Source of the DNA: Epiperipatus broadwayi
Taxonomy: Eukaryota > Onychophora > Udeonychophora > Euonychophora > Peripatidae
Direction: 5' to 3'
Assembly: GCA_028023455.1 (NCBI GenBank)
Contig: JAQFVV010012423.1
Span: 9,526,269-9,590,268 of the forward strand
DNA length: 64,000 nt
Under the pieces are notes generated by a model. The model did no database searches, was not told the DNA's origin, and worked only from the letters and a program-made list of their open reading frames with translations. Positions 11,396 to 24,729 of this stretch are shown in pieces (the first letter of the stretch is position 1; every line of letters begins with the position of its first letter). The position numbers and the translations under genes are program-made.

Positions 11396-13560
11396 TTTTT
11401 TTCATTGATGGTCTGTTATTTTGACTCAGAAGTAGCAAGAAAATATTTCTCAATCCATGATTTAATAAATTAAAATAAAAGTATGAAGGAAAAATAAATA
11501 AATAACTATAATATATATTTTAAAATTAAAAAAATACAATGTATTGTAACATAACAGTCCTGGACTTGCTTAACAGTAGATTTGATAATCCATCAGGAGT
11601 TGATGAGAACCCATATCTAGGATTCCTAAACTTCTAGACTCATATACACCCCAATCTTACTTCTAGGAAAGAATGTATTAGTGTACTAACATGCATCAAA
11701 AATCTACATGTATACTCATCTTTTTTCTCCAATCTTAACTTCCATTTATCCCAGAATTCAAGCTTAGGGAGAATACACATAATAGTATGTTTCAGGCAAT
11801 ATTCATATTACTATCTCTATTGTGTGGGCATGTGATAAAGTGATTCATGAATAGATAAAAATGCAAAAGACAGACTTTAATTTGAAATCATATGTTTAAC
11901 AAATTTATTTACAATTATTACAATTTATGCAACAAGAGATTATAACAAAAACAATCAATTTGTTTGGATATCTAGGACTATTCTTTGATTAGTATGATTA
12001 ATAGTTATTAATACAATCCCTCCTTTCCCTTCAAAGAAAAATCATTCAATATCAATACTGAAAAAAATTAAAACTTGTTATTATTTATATAAACGCTTGC
12101 TAATTTAGACTTTATTAAAATCGTAATTCATTGTCTCCTACATGTTTATTGATTAACTTTATGGTGATGGAATGGGATCCCCCCTTCTACTATAACTTGT
12201 TTCTTTCATGATAGGAAAAATCATTCATGCTAGAAAATTTTAATCATATATACAGAAAAAAACAACAAATGAATGACAAAATGATTAATATCACCCGCAA
12301 ACAACAAATAACAATATCTAATGTGTAAGAATATAAAATCTCACATCTAAACCTGGTGATGATAAAATTCATCTGCAAGAAAGTTCATACTGACCCTATA
12401 TTGTTCAGTTATTTTCATCCTAATATTGAAAAACAAGTCAATATCTTAAATTAATATAATGACATTCTTAACATTCCCTTTTAATAAAAAAAAAAGAGGA
12501 AAAAACCAACTCTAATTAAAAATAAAATTTACTAAAAGTATTAAAATCTTATTTTTTAAACATAAAACTTTATGTCCTTTAAAATGCCAAAATCAAATAA
12601 CATTAAACAAATTAATGAAAAGAACAACATATTTTCTCTTAGTACATTTTTAAAAAAAAAAATTAAAAGCAATTGGTAATCAAATAGAATTATTGAAGAG
12701 AGAGAACAAAGAAATTATTTATTTGATTTCATAATTTTCTCTCTCTTCTACCAACATTTACAATTTATAATACATATCAAAATATGCATATTATGACAAA
12801 AAAGGTTTAACAATTATGTTAAAAAAATTGTTTAAAATGTTCCTATTATCATGTGAAAAATAAAATAAAATATTTAACTAATTTCAGATTCATAATTATT
12901 ATAAAAAATATGCATAGGAAATTAAATACTATTTTCCCCATTAATTAAATAATTCTGCACTTAAACCTAAGGAGCATGATGCCAAGTATCTTTTAATCTT
13001 TAATTGTGCAGCAATGGAGCCAACTGGTTACAATAGATAACATGTATGTAATCAATTAATAACTGTTTATTTCAACATGAATGAAAAATTATATAGTGCA
13101 TATGTATAAGTTTGTATAATGTTTTATAGAAAAGTGTGCATGCATGTCTATACATTATAAATAGTGTATTTTATTTATAAATAGATGTGTGTGTTATTTC
13201 TCTCTCACACACACACATGTATATATATTAATACTAAATAATAATGTAAATTATAGATACAGGAAAATATCATTAGTTTTAGCTTGTCCTTATTGTTATA
13301 AGTGCATATATATATATATATACAAAATATAAGAGAAGAAAAAAGAGGATTTAAAAATCTATATAATGGTCTATAAACATTCCAGTAATATACATGTTGC
13401 ATTGAAAAGAACAATAAAATATTGATAGTAGCAGCTTTTTTGTATTAAATAAAACAATATTTGTTATTGTATAACTTTTTCAGATTTATTTACTTGAATA
13501 TGTGCTAAAAACAACAACATAATGGATTATATTTATTTTCATTTTATTATTATATAATAT
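11396..13560. other. Unassigned A+T-rich region
   Basis: I find no recognisable gene. Two patches are more complex than the surroundings, 11550-11850 and 12130-12420. On the minus strand the first gives a short open stretch, CILPKLEFWDKWKLRLEKKDE, which may be relic coding sequence of unknown type. (TG/CA)n and (TA)n runs lie at 13190-13220 and 13308-13322. Confidence 0.4.
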
Positions 13561-13819
13561 TAATAATAATAATAATAATGGAGTACCACTTAGTTATACC
13601 CATGGCTGCAAGTAAGTTAAAAGTCTCCTGCTATTTTTAATATTAAATTACTTGCAACTCCATGTAAAAGATAATTTTAGCTTATTTTTTTTTTAAAAAC
13701 AAGAACAAAATTAGTTATATTGTGAAAGTTTCCAAATATCTGTGTGTGCATCTGTGAAGGGGGGAAAAACTAATACACTTAGTTCACAGCATCAGTTAAT
13801 GATAATATAAATAGCTGCC

Positions 13820-14964
13820 ATGCTTTCACTATTACATAACATCAGTGAAAAAACAAACCTAAGAAATAATGTTACTGCAATTAATAAAAAAAAAACATTT
13901 GCTGATATTGCAAAAAAAAACCTTGATACCTCAACACTAATTACAAATATGAATTTTAATTACTCTTCCCAAGGATTCAGAAAATCTACAACCAGCATAT
14001 TGGAAATTTAGATTTACAAAATCAAAGTGTGAAGAAACACAACCCACCCCACTCCTTTTGTAATATGGACCTTGCTGATATGCTAGATAGTATTTCTGAG
14101 AAGTTCCCTAACACTATTTCTAATGAACTATTTAACACATTCCACTGTTTTTTCACAGATTGTTCAATAATTTTATCAGCTGACAGATATTCATTGTTCT
14201 TTATATAAATTCCCAAGAGCTTTACTATATAAAGCATTTACATTGCATAATCTATGGGACAGTGTTCTATGCTTAGCTGATCATTTCAATCAAAAATATC
14301 TAATCTAGAATTCCATGATTAAAAACAGAAAAATAGATTTAAAATGAAAATCAAAACACTGGGTCATTTTGCTCTAATTGCTGTAGATGAAAAAAAACAG
14401 AGATACATAAGTGGCATATTGAAAAATACATACCTAGGCTATTCCACACAGGATTTTAAACAACTAATGGAGCCTTTCAGGAAGGTTGCCTTATTGCAAC
14501 CAGTTTACCTAAAGGACACCTCAGTTCCAATATGCAGCATTAGCTATGTGTTTAATGTCAAAAAAAACATTGATCCAATTGCTATACCTATTCAGATTAC
14601 AGACCAAGTAGTAATGCTTTGCGTATACAAAAGAGTATTAAAGCCGCAATGCTTTTCTTGTCACCAGCATCATCATCTAGCAGTCAATTGTACAAACACT
14701 CAATACCTACAATATAATCATGTGGGTAACCATACAATTAGATGCATTCATAATCAAAACCAAGACAATATTGACAAAATACTTAATGCACACACACATT
14801 CTTCCTCAAATGAAGATGCTTCACCAAGTGACCTCTCCATTGACCAGATAAATCAAACTTTCACACACCCATTAACATCAGCAACAAAACTATTCACAGT
14901 GATGATAATCAAACTCTCACTGCATAAGCCTAATCATGTAAACAGTTTTGACTCATATAGCTAA
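13820..14964 (+). pseudogene. LINE ORF1 (gag-like nucleic-acid-binding protein), frameshifted
   Basis: ORF1 proteins of this type bind the element RNA and form the ribonucleoprotein used in retrotransposition. An N-terminal piece is open at 13820-14011 (includes KKTFADIAKKNLDTS). After disrupted sequence a second piece is open at 14344-14964 (206 codons). The second piece has a central region resembling the RNA-binding part of LINE gag-like proteins. A zinc knuckle CFSCHQHHHLAVNC follows at residues 102-115 (C-x2-C ... H-x4-C), then a second degenerate cysteine/histidine cluster, QYNHVGNHTIRCIHN. An S/T/N-rich tail follows. The first methionine of the second frame is internal to the ancestral protein, not a true start. 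Frame breaks between 14011 and 14344 show it is a pseudogene. Confidence 0.7.
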
Positions 14965-15599
14965 GATACCACAGTCAGTAATTCACAATAACAATATTAA
15001 ACAATTGTCACCTATACTAGATGTTATGGATACACTGACACCACTATTACCATTAGTTGAAAGCTGTGACATAGATTAAACTTCTAAAAGAAAACCTGGA
15101 CAACCATGAACAAATCATGTTTATAAAAAAATAAAAACACTTTATATCAAAATTAACCTCACATGCTCCACTAATAATAGCATTTATAGCCTAGAATCCT
15201 GTATCCCCAACTTAACAGACACTCAAGAGAAAACAAGCTCTAACCGAGTCCAAAAATTATTATTCACTTACCAAAACCCCAAACTCAAGCACTAAATCAA
15301 AAACAAACCTTGAAGAAAAACATATATACACTAGTATACCAACAGATGTCAAACCTTCCCTGCTTAAAAAAATGCAAACAAAACTTCTCTTAAATATTTG
15401 TATGACCTAGATGCCAAATTTGAAAACTTTAATTTTGAGTCACAGCTGGCCATTTATGTTCATACAATCCTTTTTCTCAATTTTATAAACAAGGCAACAA
15501 ATGGAAATCTCACTCCAGTCAATTTAAATCAACCGAGTCTCAAAACATATACTCTATTTTTTCTATTCATTCATTCTCATCATAAAAATAAGGAAAGGA

Positions 15600-16549
15600 G
15601 CTTTTAATGTTTGAGATCTAAACTCAATTCAAAAAACCTCCAGCTAAGTAAATGGATTCAATTTACACAGCCACATGCCCTGGGTCTGCTGGAAACAAAA
15701 ATATATATAGTTGTTCTCAGATTGACCCCACAACCTATCTAAGGACTCAAGGCTTTTGAACCTGTTCCTGAGATTTATCACCACCTTCAGGTGGCACTGG
15801 CCTGATCATCATAAGAACCTGCCAATTTTCATTCTTTAAAATCATATATTGACTCAAACCTACTTATAGTCACTTTTCACCATGGTACTGTTGCACACAA
15901 GATAATTTTTGTTTACTTACCTCCTGGACCACCTGTCATGTCAAGATTACTGCTTACTAACTACTACCATCATCCCCTTATCCAGTTTTTTTACTGGGTG
16001 ACTTTAACATAAATTATTACACTTTTGTTTCAATGTGGCAACATCAACTTGCAATATTCCTAATGAGTGCTGAAGGTTTCTTACCATCCAACTCTCATCT
16101 CATTCTACAACTGTCATCATATCTCACTTATTGAACTGTGCTTTTATTCACCTATGCTTCATCACTTAATTAAGTTAACACTTAATCCTTTACTCTTTTC
16201 TGATCACTCTAGTCAAATGCTCAAACTTGATCTAAGTGCAATGCAAACATCAACAATTCATGAAATAATAAGAATAATTATTTTTGCACATACTTCTGAA
16301 TTTTTGTACTCTGAAACATGCATTATGCTATTTAAACTTAGCGCTATGCAACTTAATCCTGTTCAAATGTACATTTCCTTTATCAACATTCTGTCATTCA
16401 ATATAAATCATATTACCAGAACTATCCCACCATCCTCAAAACTCCTAACTTTGGACGATGAGTTATGTAAAAGAATCACCATAAGTAAATCTGCACCAGA
16501 CACCTATGCACATATAAAAAGACTTACATGTGTATATAATGACACCTGA
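15600..16549 (+). pseudogene. LINE ORF2, apurinic/apyrimidinic-type endonuclease region
   Basis: The islands correspond to the endonuclease that nicks target DNA. Near 15675-15700 the translation gives PHALGLLETKI, matching the conserved segment that carries the catalytic glutamate in APE-type LINE nucleases. In the open frame 16067-16549 the stretch CFYSPMLHHLIKLTLNPLLFSDHSSQ keeps the terminal SDHS motif of the APE fold, whose histidine is catalytic. The remainder, up to KSAPDTYAHIKRLTCVYNDT, is the linker toward the RT. Stops separate the islands. Confidence 0.7.
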
Positions 16550-16899
16550 AATATTCCAAAAGAATATCTTTCCACAAAAAAGAGAAAATATGTCTAACAA
16601 AACAACACACCTGGACATGAGGGTGCATTAGATGGACTCTGGGATATCATTCCACTGTCAGAGTTTCACAAACACTTGAAACCAACAATATCACCAAAGC
16701 TGGACATAAAAACAATATATAAATATTTCAAACAAAAACTGCAGTCACATTGTGCCTTTACACTACCTCAAGATCTTTTTGGCTAACCAGAGTTAGATAA
16801 ACCATTTCATGCTGAAACTAGCAACAATACCAAACTCTTCTCATTGAGTTCCACCTGAAAATCCCTAAATTTGTATTCTCACATCTGTCAGTTAACCAC

Positions 16900-18470
16900 C
16901 ACATATCTATGAGATTTAAAAAATTATCTATCACAAAGGTTGTTTAACATAAAAGATCTATATTCAATCTTTTTAGTTCCATTCAACAAAAACAAACTTC
17001 CAATATCCAATCTATATAATCTGTGGACCAATCTCCATGGGGCCCATTGGTATTAAAATTCGGGAAAAGATTCTAAAAAATAAAATCAAACCTATCTCCT
17101 TTCTCTATTATCATCTATGCAACATATATAAAAAGGCTCACCAACAGGCCAAGCTGCCCTCAGTTTCAAAACTATTGTAAATTCAGTTCAAAAGCGGAGA
17201 AAATATGCTCCAATGGCTGTTCAAATTGACATAGAGGCTGCTTTTGATTCAGTTTCTATTGAAATTTTAATTCAGACACTTGCAGACACCAAAATATCTT
17301 ATTTTCTCTTATACCTATTAAGCAACCTATTCCTTGGTTGTGAAATCCATATTACCATTAATGGTAGAACATCACCTTCATTCTCTTCTCACTAATACAT
17401 AACTCAACTATCTCCACTCAGTTCTTTATTATTCATGTCAACATGGGTGTGACAAGAATCTCGGCCTCAAGGTGGCCTTCAAGCATTCCATCATCAGATT
17501 TTCAATTGAATGGATGGTTGAAGAGTTGGAGGGTGTAGTAGATTGGAGCCTGTCCATTAAAGTATGAAGATTGTCTATCTTAATATATATCTGAGCACCT
17601 ATAGTATATATGTGTGGGAGATGGTAATCCGAACCAATCGATGATTGCTGGTTTAGCATGAAATACATATATTGGTGATTATTCATTTTTTCAGCATATA
17701 TGTGTTTAAGTGTATCAGTATTATTAGATAGAGTGGAGAATGGTGGTCGTGTAAAAGTCTGTGCTCATATACCCTATATATTACATATATAGACAGGTAT
17801 ATAATAAGCCTGTGTTTCAGTTATTCATGTTCTACATTAATCCTTTCATAAACAAAATAGAACAAAAATTGTATATCCATATATTAAACTATAAATATCA
17901 TGTATTGTGAACATGAATAACTTTACTGTTTTTTTAACTCCAAAAACCAACTACCTACTCTGGAAAAAAATACTTAAAGAATACACTTCTAAATATAAAC
18001 TCAAGATCAACATTAATAAAATATTACCTTTGTTTCTTTATATGGGCAACAGACATACACAAATTTATTATGGTAAACCAACAAGTTTCCTCAGATTTCC
18101 TTTCTACCTAGGGCTCTCTGGAATGAGATAAAAGATCCAGAAAAATAACCAACTCTCTCTCCTAATCCTACTTCCTGTTATATGCAAAAGTATGCCTTTT
18201 CAATCAGCTTGTAACTACAAAAATAACCTATTACTCACCAATCATAAACTTAACTAAATCTTTCACTTCATCCATTTACTTACTCTGTAGCAAATTATTA
18301 TGGTGTAGAAAAGTAATCTCCATCTTCATTAAGTGACTTAGTCTCCGACCAACCAGAAATGGATTAGGTCTTCACTCCATTCAAATTTTTTGTATACAAA
18401 AAGTATTTCCTGGCTAGACTGATATGTAGTTTTCCAGCCCTCAAATGCATTCTTCAAATGACATTGACAG
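16900..18470 (+). pseudogene. LINE ORF2, reverse transcriptase region, interrupted by insertion
   Basis: At 17213-17260 the translation AVQIDIEAAFDSVSIEIL matches RT motif A, including the metal-binding aspartate (D6) and AFD. The next conserved block, LSPLSSLLFM, is cut at 17438 and resumes as FYINPFINKIEQKL directly after the insertion (17821 onward). Downstream TVFLTP..WKKILKEYTSKYKLKININK (17918-18020) matches the region after the YxDD box, but the YxDD itself is lost in a stop-containing stretch. Near 18290-18400 LLWCRKVIS..RPTRNGLGLHSI is the post-palm region. Frame changes and stops make it inactive. It lies in the same element as the ORF1 and endonuclease pieces. Confidence 0.75.
17439..17820. 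mobile_element. 382-bp insertion with 10-bp target duplication
   Basis: TTATTCATGT occurs at 17429-17438 and again at 17821-17830. Removing one copy plus the intervening 382 bp rejoins the RT reading frame of the host LINE across a conserved motif. This is direct evidence for an insertion after the LINE was in place. The insert has no obvious terminal inverted repeats, no poly-A and no protein domain; an 82-codon minus-strand frame (17438-17686) has no recognisable motif. Target duplication length fits a retroposon or an unclassified non-autonomous element. Confidence 0.88.
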
Positions 18471-19459
18471 ATTAACCACCACCTTCACATGGATATTTCT
18501 CTTTGCTCATAAACTAACTCCAAAGCAGTTATGATCAGGTGTCTTTTTTGGGTGTTGGTAGATACATCTATTGGAGCATTTATAATATGCTGTACCTCGA
18601 CCTAACTACTGATCCACAGTCACCAATGCTAAATATGAACAACAGTTAGTTGATGCAGTGATCATTGGAACCCAAATTTTTTTGAATTTCTCTTAAAACT
18701 AAATCTTCATGCCCTGTCTGCCTCCTATTTCCTACATACTGCAGGTTTTACACCATAATAGATGTTTTTTGTTCCTTGTTCCACAGGGAAGAATAAACAC
18801 AACAACATCTATTCCACAATTGAACTGTACTGACAAATCACTGAGAGAATGTGATTTGCACATATAGACAAATGTCACACTTGATAACCTAATAGAAATG
18901 CTCAGCAAAGACTCAATCCAAACTCCCATGCAGCAACTTTTTATTTACATATCTTGTGGTGCACAAAATGTACTTCCTGCCTTAGAAATAACATCAGAAG
19001 GCACCCAGCCACATTCTCTAATAAGATTGAATAACTGAAGGCCAGAGATGGCAAAATTATACACCCAGATATTTTTGCTGCTACATGGCACTATTAAAAA
19101 CCTGAGCTAGACTGTAACCTCAAACAACCAAATGACTTTTGCTGTAACAAGAACAATTTTTTGTCACATAACTCATTTTCAACAATCTTTTAAACACCAC
19201 ATCTGTGTAGTGAATAGTTGAAAGGATGTATTTCGTTCAAGCAAAAATTATTTTAAACTGATGAATTAAAGCCTTAGACAATGAAAATAGAACCATAGGC
19301 AACACACACATTTTACAAGTTTACATTTATTAGACACTTGCCTAACAATTTATTTGAACTGTACCAATAATATCTATCTGTTTGTTCTGAAGCTATGTAG
19401 TTTTCAATCATGTATTTTTAACAATGTAATTCTTTATGAACAATAAAGTTTGATTTGAA
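18471..19459 (+). mobile_element. LINE 3' region and tail
   Basis: Broken C-terminal and 3' untranslated part of the same LINE. The end is marked by an AATAAAG-containing tail at 19437-19458, immediately followed by A-rich and then AAT repeats. The minus-strand frame at 18732-18929 is a shadow. Confidence 0.6.
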
Positions 19460-19495
19460 ACAAAATAATTATAACAACAATAACAATAAAAAATA

Positions 19496-19655
<160 letters not shown>

Positions 19656-19659
19656 GCAT

Positions 19660-19791
19660 GATGTGGTGCAGTGGTAAAATGTCAAACTCTGGAGCATAAA
19701 GTATTCAACTTGATTCCAGTTTAGCATTTCTAGGCTCAAACTTCTTGTAAACTCTCAAGCAATAAAGCCATTTGGTTATTTTTTTATTTAA
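19660..19791 (+). repeat. tRNA-derived SINE-like sequence, copy 1
   Basis: The head contains TGGTGCAGTGG, a good match to an RNA polymerase III A box. About 40 bp later comes AACTTGATTCC, a degenerate B box. The tail CTCAAGCAATAAAGCCATTTGG is shared with 36661-36745, so this is a repeated family. The A-rich end merges into (AAT)n. Confidence 0.6.
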
Positions 19792-19963
<172 letters not shown>

Positions 19964-20570
19964 ACTTTATATAAGAATAATTTTCAGGAAACTGTTTAAA
20001 ATATGACAAATTATAATAACAATATAACAATATAAAAGTTATAAAATAAATTAAAAATGCAAAAAATATTTTTTAGTAAAATACAATCAATGCGATTATT
20101 TTAAAAGCTAAATAATTGTAACAATTTAATTTACTCTTGAATAAACATATTAAATAATTTTGAACCACTATACCTAAACTATTTTGACTGAAAATCTTTA
20201 TAAAGTTTGATATAATTATTTGAAATTCATTAGATAATCATGTTTTTATAAGATAAAATGTAGGATCTAAGATAAATCTTTTCCAATAAATATTAAGAAT
20301 CACTCTTTTGATGATGTACTTGATGTTTCTCATCTATATCAGCTAAAAATATCCCAATATATGTAATATAATTCATCAATTGCATTATATAATTATTTAC
20401 AATGTATACAGTGGATATTACAATAATAGAAAAGTTCTCTCAAACAGTAATAATCTAAGTTTTGATAATTAAAACATACATATTAATTATGGTTGATGGA
20501 AGTAATAACTTTGATAAATCAAAGAAAATATAATTTAATTTATCTAAATAAAAAAATATAGTATCAATAA
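19964..20570. other. A+T-rich sequence upstream of LINE fragment
   Basis: No motif assignable; may be further eroded LINE sequence. Confidence 0.4.
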
Positions 20571-20574
20571 ATAT

Positions 20575-21430
20575 TCCCAGATAATAATAATTAGCAAATG
20601 AAATATTACCACAAGGATATGTATTTTTAGACCAGTATAACATCAAATCTCTCACTGGCATATCATTTAAAAATTTAAATATGATAACATCCATCCAGAC
20701 ATCTATGAACAATCCTGCCAGTTACTAAGATTATAACCAAGTTCCAAAATCTTTGTGCTTTTTAACATAATTGAAATTTCTTTTAATTCATTACAGGGTA
20801 CAATTCCAGTCAAAATATTTCTTAATAATAGATTCAAAGTAAATCTTGAATCTACATGTATTTTGTGCACTAATTATCCAGAAGAAATGCTATACTTTTT
20901 TCAAACTAGCCCATACTTTTCATCTCTTTATGCTTCATAAGCATAAAATCAACCTCAAGCAAATGCTTAAAAATATTTATAAAATATTTTCATTCCTACA
21001 ATGTATCTATAATTATTCACACACTTCATGCTGCTTCATAATATTTGACAATAAAAATACAATGTACTAAAAAAATTAGAAGGAATTGTTCAATTCATAC
21101 CTATACTCTATCAAATTTTTATCCAGGAATTTGACAATCAACAATCTATTTCAATTATGTTCTCTGAATAGCTTAAATCTTTATTTTCATTAACACTCCC
21201 CATTGAGTTTTATTCTTGAAAATAAATATCTGGATTTGTCTTCAGTTTAATCATCATGATATTTGGATCATATTTTATTAAAGTTAAACAACTTGTTGTA
21301 TTTACTTGCATTAATATGGTTGTAATTTCATCATACTTTTGTTTATGTAACATAAATTTATTTTACTGTAAATATGTTAATATTTGTATATAGTTTATTA
21401 TCAATAAAGTTTTTTTAATAAAAAAATTAT
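20575..21430 (+). pseudogene. LINE ORF2 C-terminal fragment
   Basis: The plus strand reads, with frame breaks, through GTIPVKIFLNNRFKVNLESTCILCTNYPEEMLYFFQTSPYF (20795-20925), which resembles the cysteine/histidine segment at the C-terminus of many LINE polymerases: C-x2-C followed by an E-E-x-L-x-x-F-F segment. Upstream islands include GYVFLDQYNIKSLTG (near 20620). The 3' end carries CAATAAAG near 21402-21410 before an A-rich tract, as expected for a LINE tail. 5' truncation is the usual outcome of incomplete reverse transcription. It may be related to the 13.75-19.46 kb element but was not aligned in detail. Confidence 0.6.
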
Positions 21431-21925
21431 TAGAATGAAAAAAAATCATTTTTATTACAAGTAATTATGTTTAAAGAATTTGAAATAAATTTATATAAAA
21501 ATATACTTTTTGTTTTATTCAAATACATTAATTAATAAAGGAATAAAAGTCATTCATTTTCTAATTAAAAGTAAATCATTATTAAAAAAAAATTAAGACA
21601 ATTATATGAAACTGTAATACAGGAAAAAGCATTATTATCTAGTAAAATTATAAATCATTAATTTCACATGTAATTAAATTATACAATTTATGTAAATTAA
21701 AATCAAATCAGGAGCCAGGATTTAATTTCTTGATTTATAATCAATTGCTACAGTATAACAACTCGTAGCATCAGAATTGTTTATTATTTGATTCCTATTC
21801 TTTAATTAAATTTCAAATCAAGAAGCAAAAAGAGAAATTTTATGAGACACAGACTAATTCCTAAATATATAAAAACAACTTTGTAATAATTATTTAGCAA
21901 TTACTTCAATTTTTTTTTCATATGT
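21431..21925. other. A+T-rich spacer
   Basis: Nothing recognised. Confidence 0.5.
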
Positions 21926-21928
21926 CAT

Positions 21929-22019
21929 GGCATTGATAGGGAAGCGAACCCGCAACAACTGTCTGCAACAAACTGCTTGCTTGCAAGGCGGCTGTGCTGA
22001 CCTCTCGGCTGACAGTGCT
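21929..22019 (-). repeat. tRNA-like sequence / SINE head (Ala-TGC-like)
   Basis: On the minus strand CAGCCGAGAGGTCAGCAC resembles an A box region. CCTTGCAAGC could form an anticodon loop with TGC, and GGGTTCGCTTCCC is a good B box with a T-arm. The distance between anticodon and T-arm regions is too long for a standard tRNA because of an extra stretch, and the acceptor stem does not pair well. A tRNA pseudogene or tRNA-derived SINE head is more likely than a working tRNA. Confidence 0.6.
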
Positions 22020-22029
22020 TGACAATGAC

Positions 22030-24725
22030 ATCAAATTGTGCACATATTATGAAAAAGAAGAAGTATACTTGCACCAGCAACAAAAATGTTTTTGATGTTT
22101 TGATATGTTATTTTAAAATTAAAATGAAATTATTGTTTCTTTAATCATCATTATCAATAGTTTAGCTATTACATAATAAAAGTCAGTCTACAATTACAAA
22201 CAAAGCAATAGATCTGTTTCTGCACTTAAGAAAATATCAAATAAATAAACAAAAATAGGTACAAAAATGATTTATTGTGGTAACATTCTTCAGAGTTAAA
22301 CTATCCAATCCAGCTAAATAGACAATATTTAAACAATCAATGATATTAAATAACAGAGGATCAGTAATATTTATTCAAATAAAAAAATTAATGCAAGAAG
22401 AATGAAATAACAAATCTTGCATTGGTACAATTTCTATTGGCACACACAAAAATTATTAATAAACCAGCAACATGTTTTTCATTATTTTAAACTTTTAATA
22501 TCACATTATTATATTTTATAAATTAATCAATTAGAGAAAGTTATTTTTTAAAAAAATACAGAAGAAACTATTCTATCACAACAAAGAAAATTTTTATTAT
22601 CAATTTTTTAAATAATATTGACATTTTAATTATAAATATATTCAGTATTTTTAATCTCCACTTTAGAATTTTAAATAACATTTTTGATTGATTTTTTTTA
22701 GTGAATTATTAGTTATCCATACAGAACATCTATTATTTTTAGTCATTTATTGCTGGTCAATTTAAAACAAACTATTGCTTTTTGTAATTAAAGATTTATA
22801 AATATTCTCAAATTTGAAAAAATGTAAAATCGATTTCATTCAGAGCAAATATAGTATCCCAATTTTGATCAAATAATAATATAATTAAATTACTTTGGGA
22901 TAATTGATTAATATAAAAAATGAATATTTAACTGATGCTTATAGTGAAACAATTTTAATACAATCACAAAATGGATTGAATTAAAAATTTTAAGTGCAGA
23001 CAATTCATAATTTAAATGCTGGCTTTAATCTAAATAAGTTTAAATAGCATAAAAAGCCCATTTAGCTTATCAACCAAATAGCATATTAATAATGTTGTTC
23101 ATAATTAAATACTTTTAACACAGCCACAAAATGATTTAAAATGAAAACTTTAAGTGCAGAATATTCATAATTTAAAACTTTAATCTGGTAATTATTTTGG
23201 TTATCATATTTAAATAATGCATTAATATTATTGAAGAATACAAATTAGATAATATATCAACAACAATAAAATCTAAAATATTTATGCATGATCTAAATAA
23301 AAATGGAAAATACCCCCCCCCCAAAAAAAAAAAAAAACTCAAATTGTTTGAAACATATTTGCAGAGGAAAATGTTGGATATGATAAATTAAATTAATGCC
23401 TACTTTTATAAATATCATTAAACCTACTGATTGCAAGCAAGTCCATGACAAAATAATGTTTTTATATCTATTCAAACTATATAAGTAATATTTACTAAGG
23501 CTTAATATAATAATGTGTGTTTAATAAAATTTATAATTCAAACTATATAAATACTGTTCCTCCATATTTAAGATTCAGTTAAAAATTATACAGGAAAATT
23601 ATTTAAATAAGAATAAAGTTTACCAGAATATGTCTAATAATTTCATACATTTAAAGGGAAAATGTTAAAAGCATTTAAAATTTTATCTTGAAAAAAGACA
23701 ATATCAGCCTCATTTTAAAAAATGAATTTCAAAAAATTGAGTTTTTCTATGAGGGAATTCAAATAATATTAATAATATAAATAAGATTTTTATTTTTGCA
23801 TGAAACCAAAAGCATTATATCTGTTAATTTTTTTGCTTAACCAAACATAAGTTATATAATTTTAAAATAATATATTGATTTATGTAAATACATTGAGTAC
23901 TTTCCAGTAATAAAATATCAGAGATTGAAATAATTTAATTTTTATCAAAAATAAATTAAGTTATGTGAACTTATGTGAATTAAAATGAGTAATAAATAAA
24001 ATTTTAAATCTTTGAAGTAAATTTCTGATGAAAAATATTGTCAATACTAATAATAGTAAAAATTTCAATAATCAATTCTTTTTTATGATAAATAATTTCT
24101 TGTAATGTGATTTCATAATCTAATTGAAATTGTTTCATGCATTCATTTTTTACTTCAATAAATATATTTCATTCTCACATGAATTCTAAAAATTTGATAA
24201 CTGAATTAGCTTTTCATTATCATTGTACTGATTAATATGAGTTTCACAGCTACTATTGAAAATTCTGCTATATCACTATGTATAGCTAGTAAAATTATAT
24301 ATATTTCCATAAATATCTACAATAAGTGAATCTAAAGAATTATTACTCACTTTAGTAAAGTTTGACATTATTATCACTGTAAGACTGATAATAAGTACAC
24401 TCCCAGTGTGGTTTTTTTTGTTATAGACCTTCATTTGTACACTTGTCTTATATAAATGTTGTAATGCATACTTTCAGTAAGTTTTATATAATAATACAAA
24501 AATTTCATTTCTAAACACTATTTCTTTACATAATTTGCATAAATCCTTCTTTTAAATAAATCTTCAATTTTAATTAAAAAAACAACTTTTAAATTAGAAT
24601 TTTACAAAACTAACAAATAAAAACAATTAAGCAAGACAAAATACAAACATGTCTCATAGGAGAAAACCGAAAGTGAGAATAATTTTAATAGTACTAATAA
24701 TTTTATTTTAACTTTATTGTTTATT
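22030..24725. other. Long gene-free A+T-rich region
   Basis: No coding or RNA gene recognised. A direct duplication is visible: 22960-23025 and 23110-23180 share ACAAAATG..TTTTAAGTGCAGA..ATTCATAATTTAAA, about 148 bp apart. A TTTAAATAGCATAA element near 23040 recurs near 27815, suggesting dispersed repeat relics. A C-run beside an A-run lies at 23312-23336. Confidence 0.5.
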
Positions 24726-24729
24726 TTAA

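Larger units (their letters stand above)
13750..19459 (+). mobile_element. Nearly complete LINE with CCHC ORF1 and APE/RT ORF2, decayed
   Basis: About 5.7 kb on the plus strand carries, in order, an ORF1-like protein with zinc knuckles (13820-14964), APE-type endonuclease pieces (15600-16250), RT pieces (16900-18470) and a 3' end. The 3' end ATGAACAATAAAGTTTGATTTG near 19437-19458 runs into a triplet microsatellite, typical of LINE tails. A GLGLHSI motif after the RT (near 18358) is found in L1/Tx1-related polymerases, so an L1/Tx1-like placement is favoured. Frameshifts are frequent, so the copy is dead. A 382-bp insertion at 17439-17820 interrupts the RT. The 5' boundary is estimated. Confidence 0.75.

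Noticed and set aside
21929-22019. Functional tRNA-Ala gene
   Set aside because: B box is good, but spacing is too long and stems do not pair; a SINE head or pseudogene fits better.
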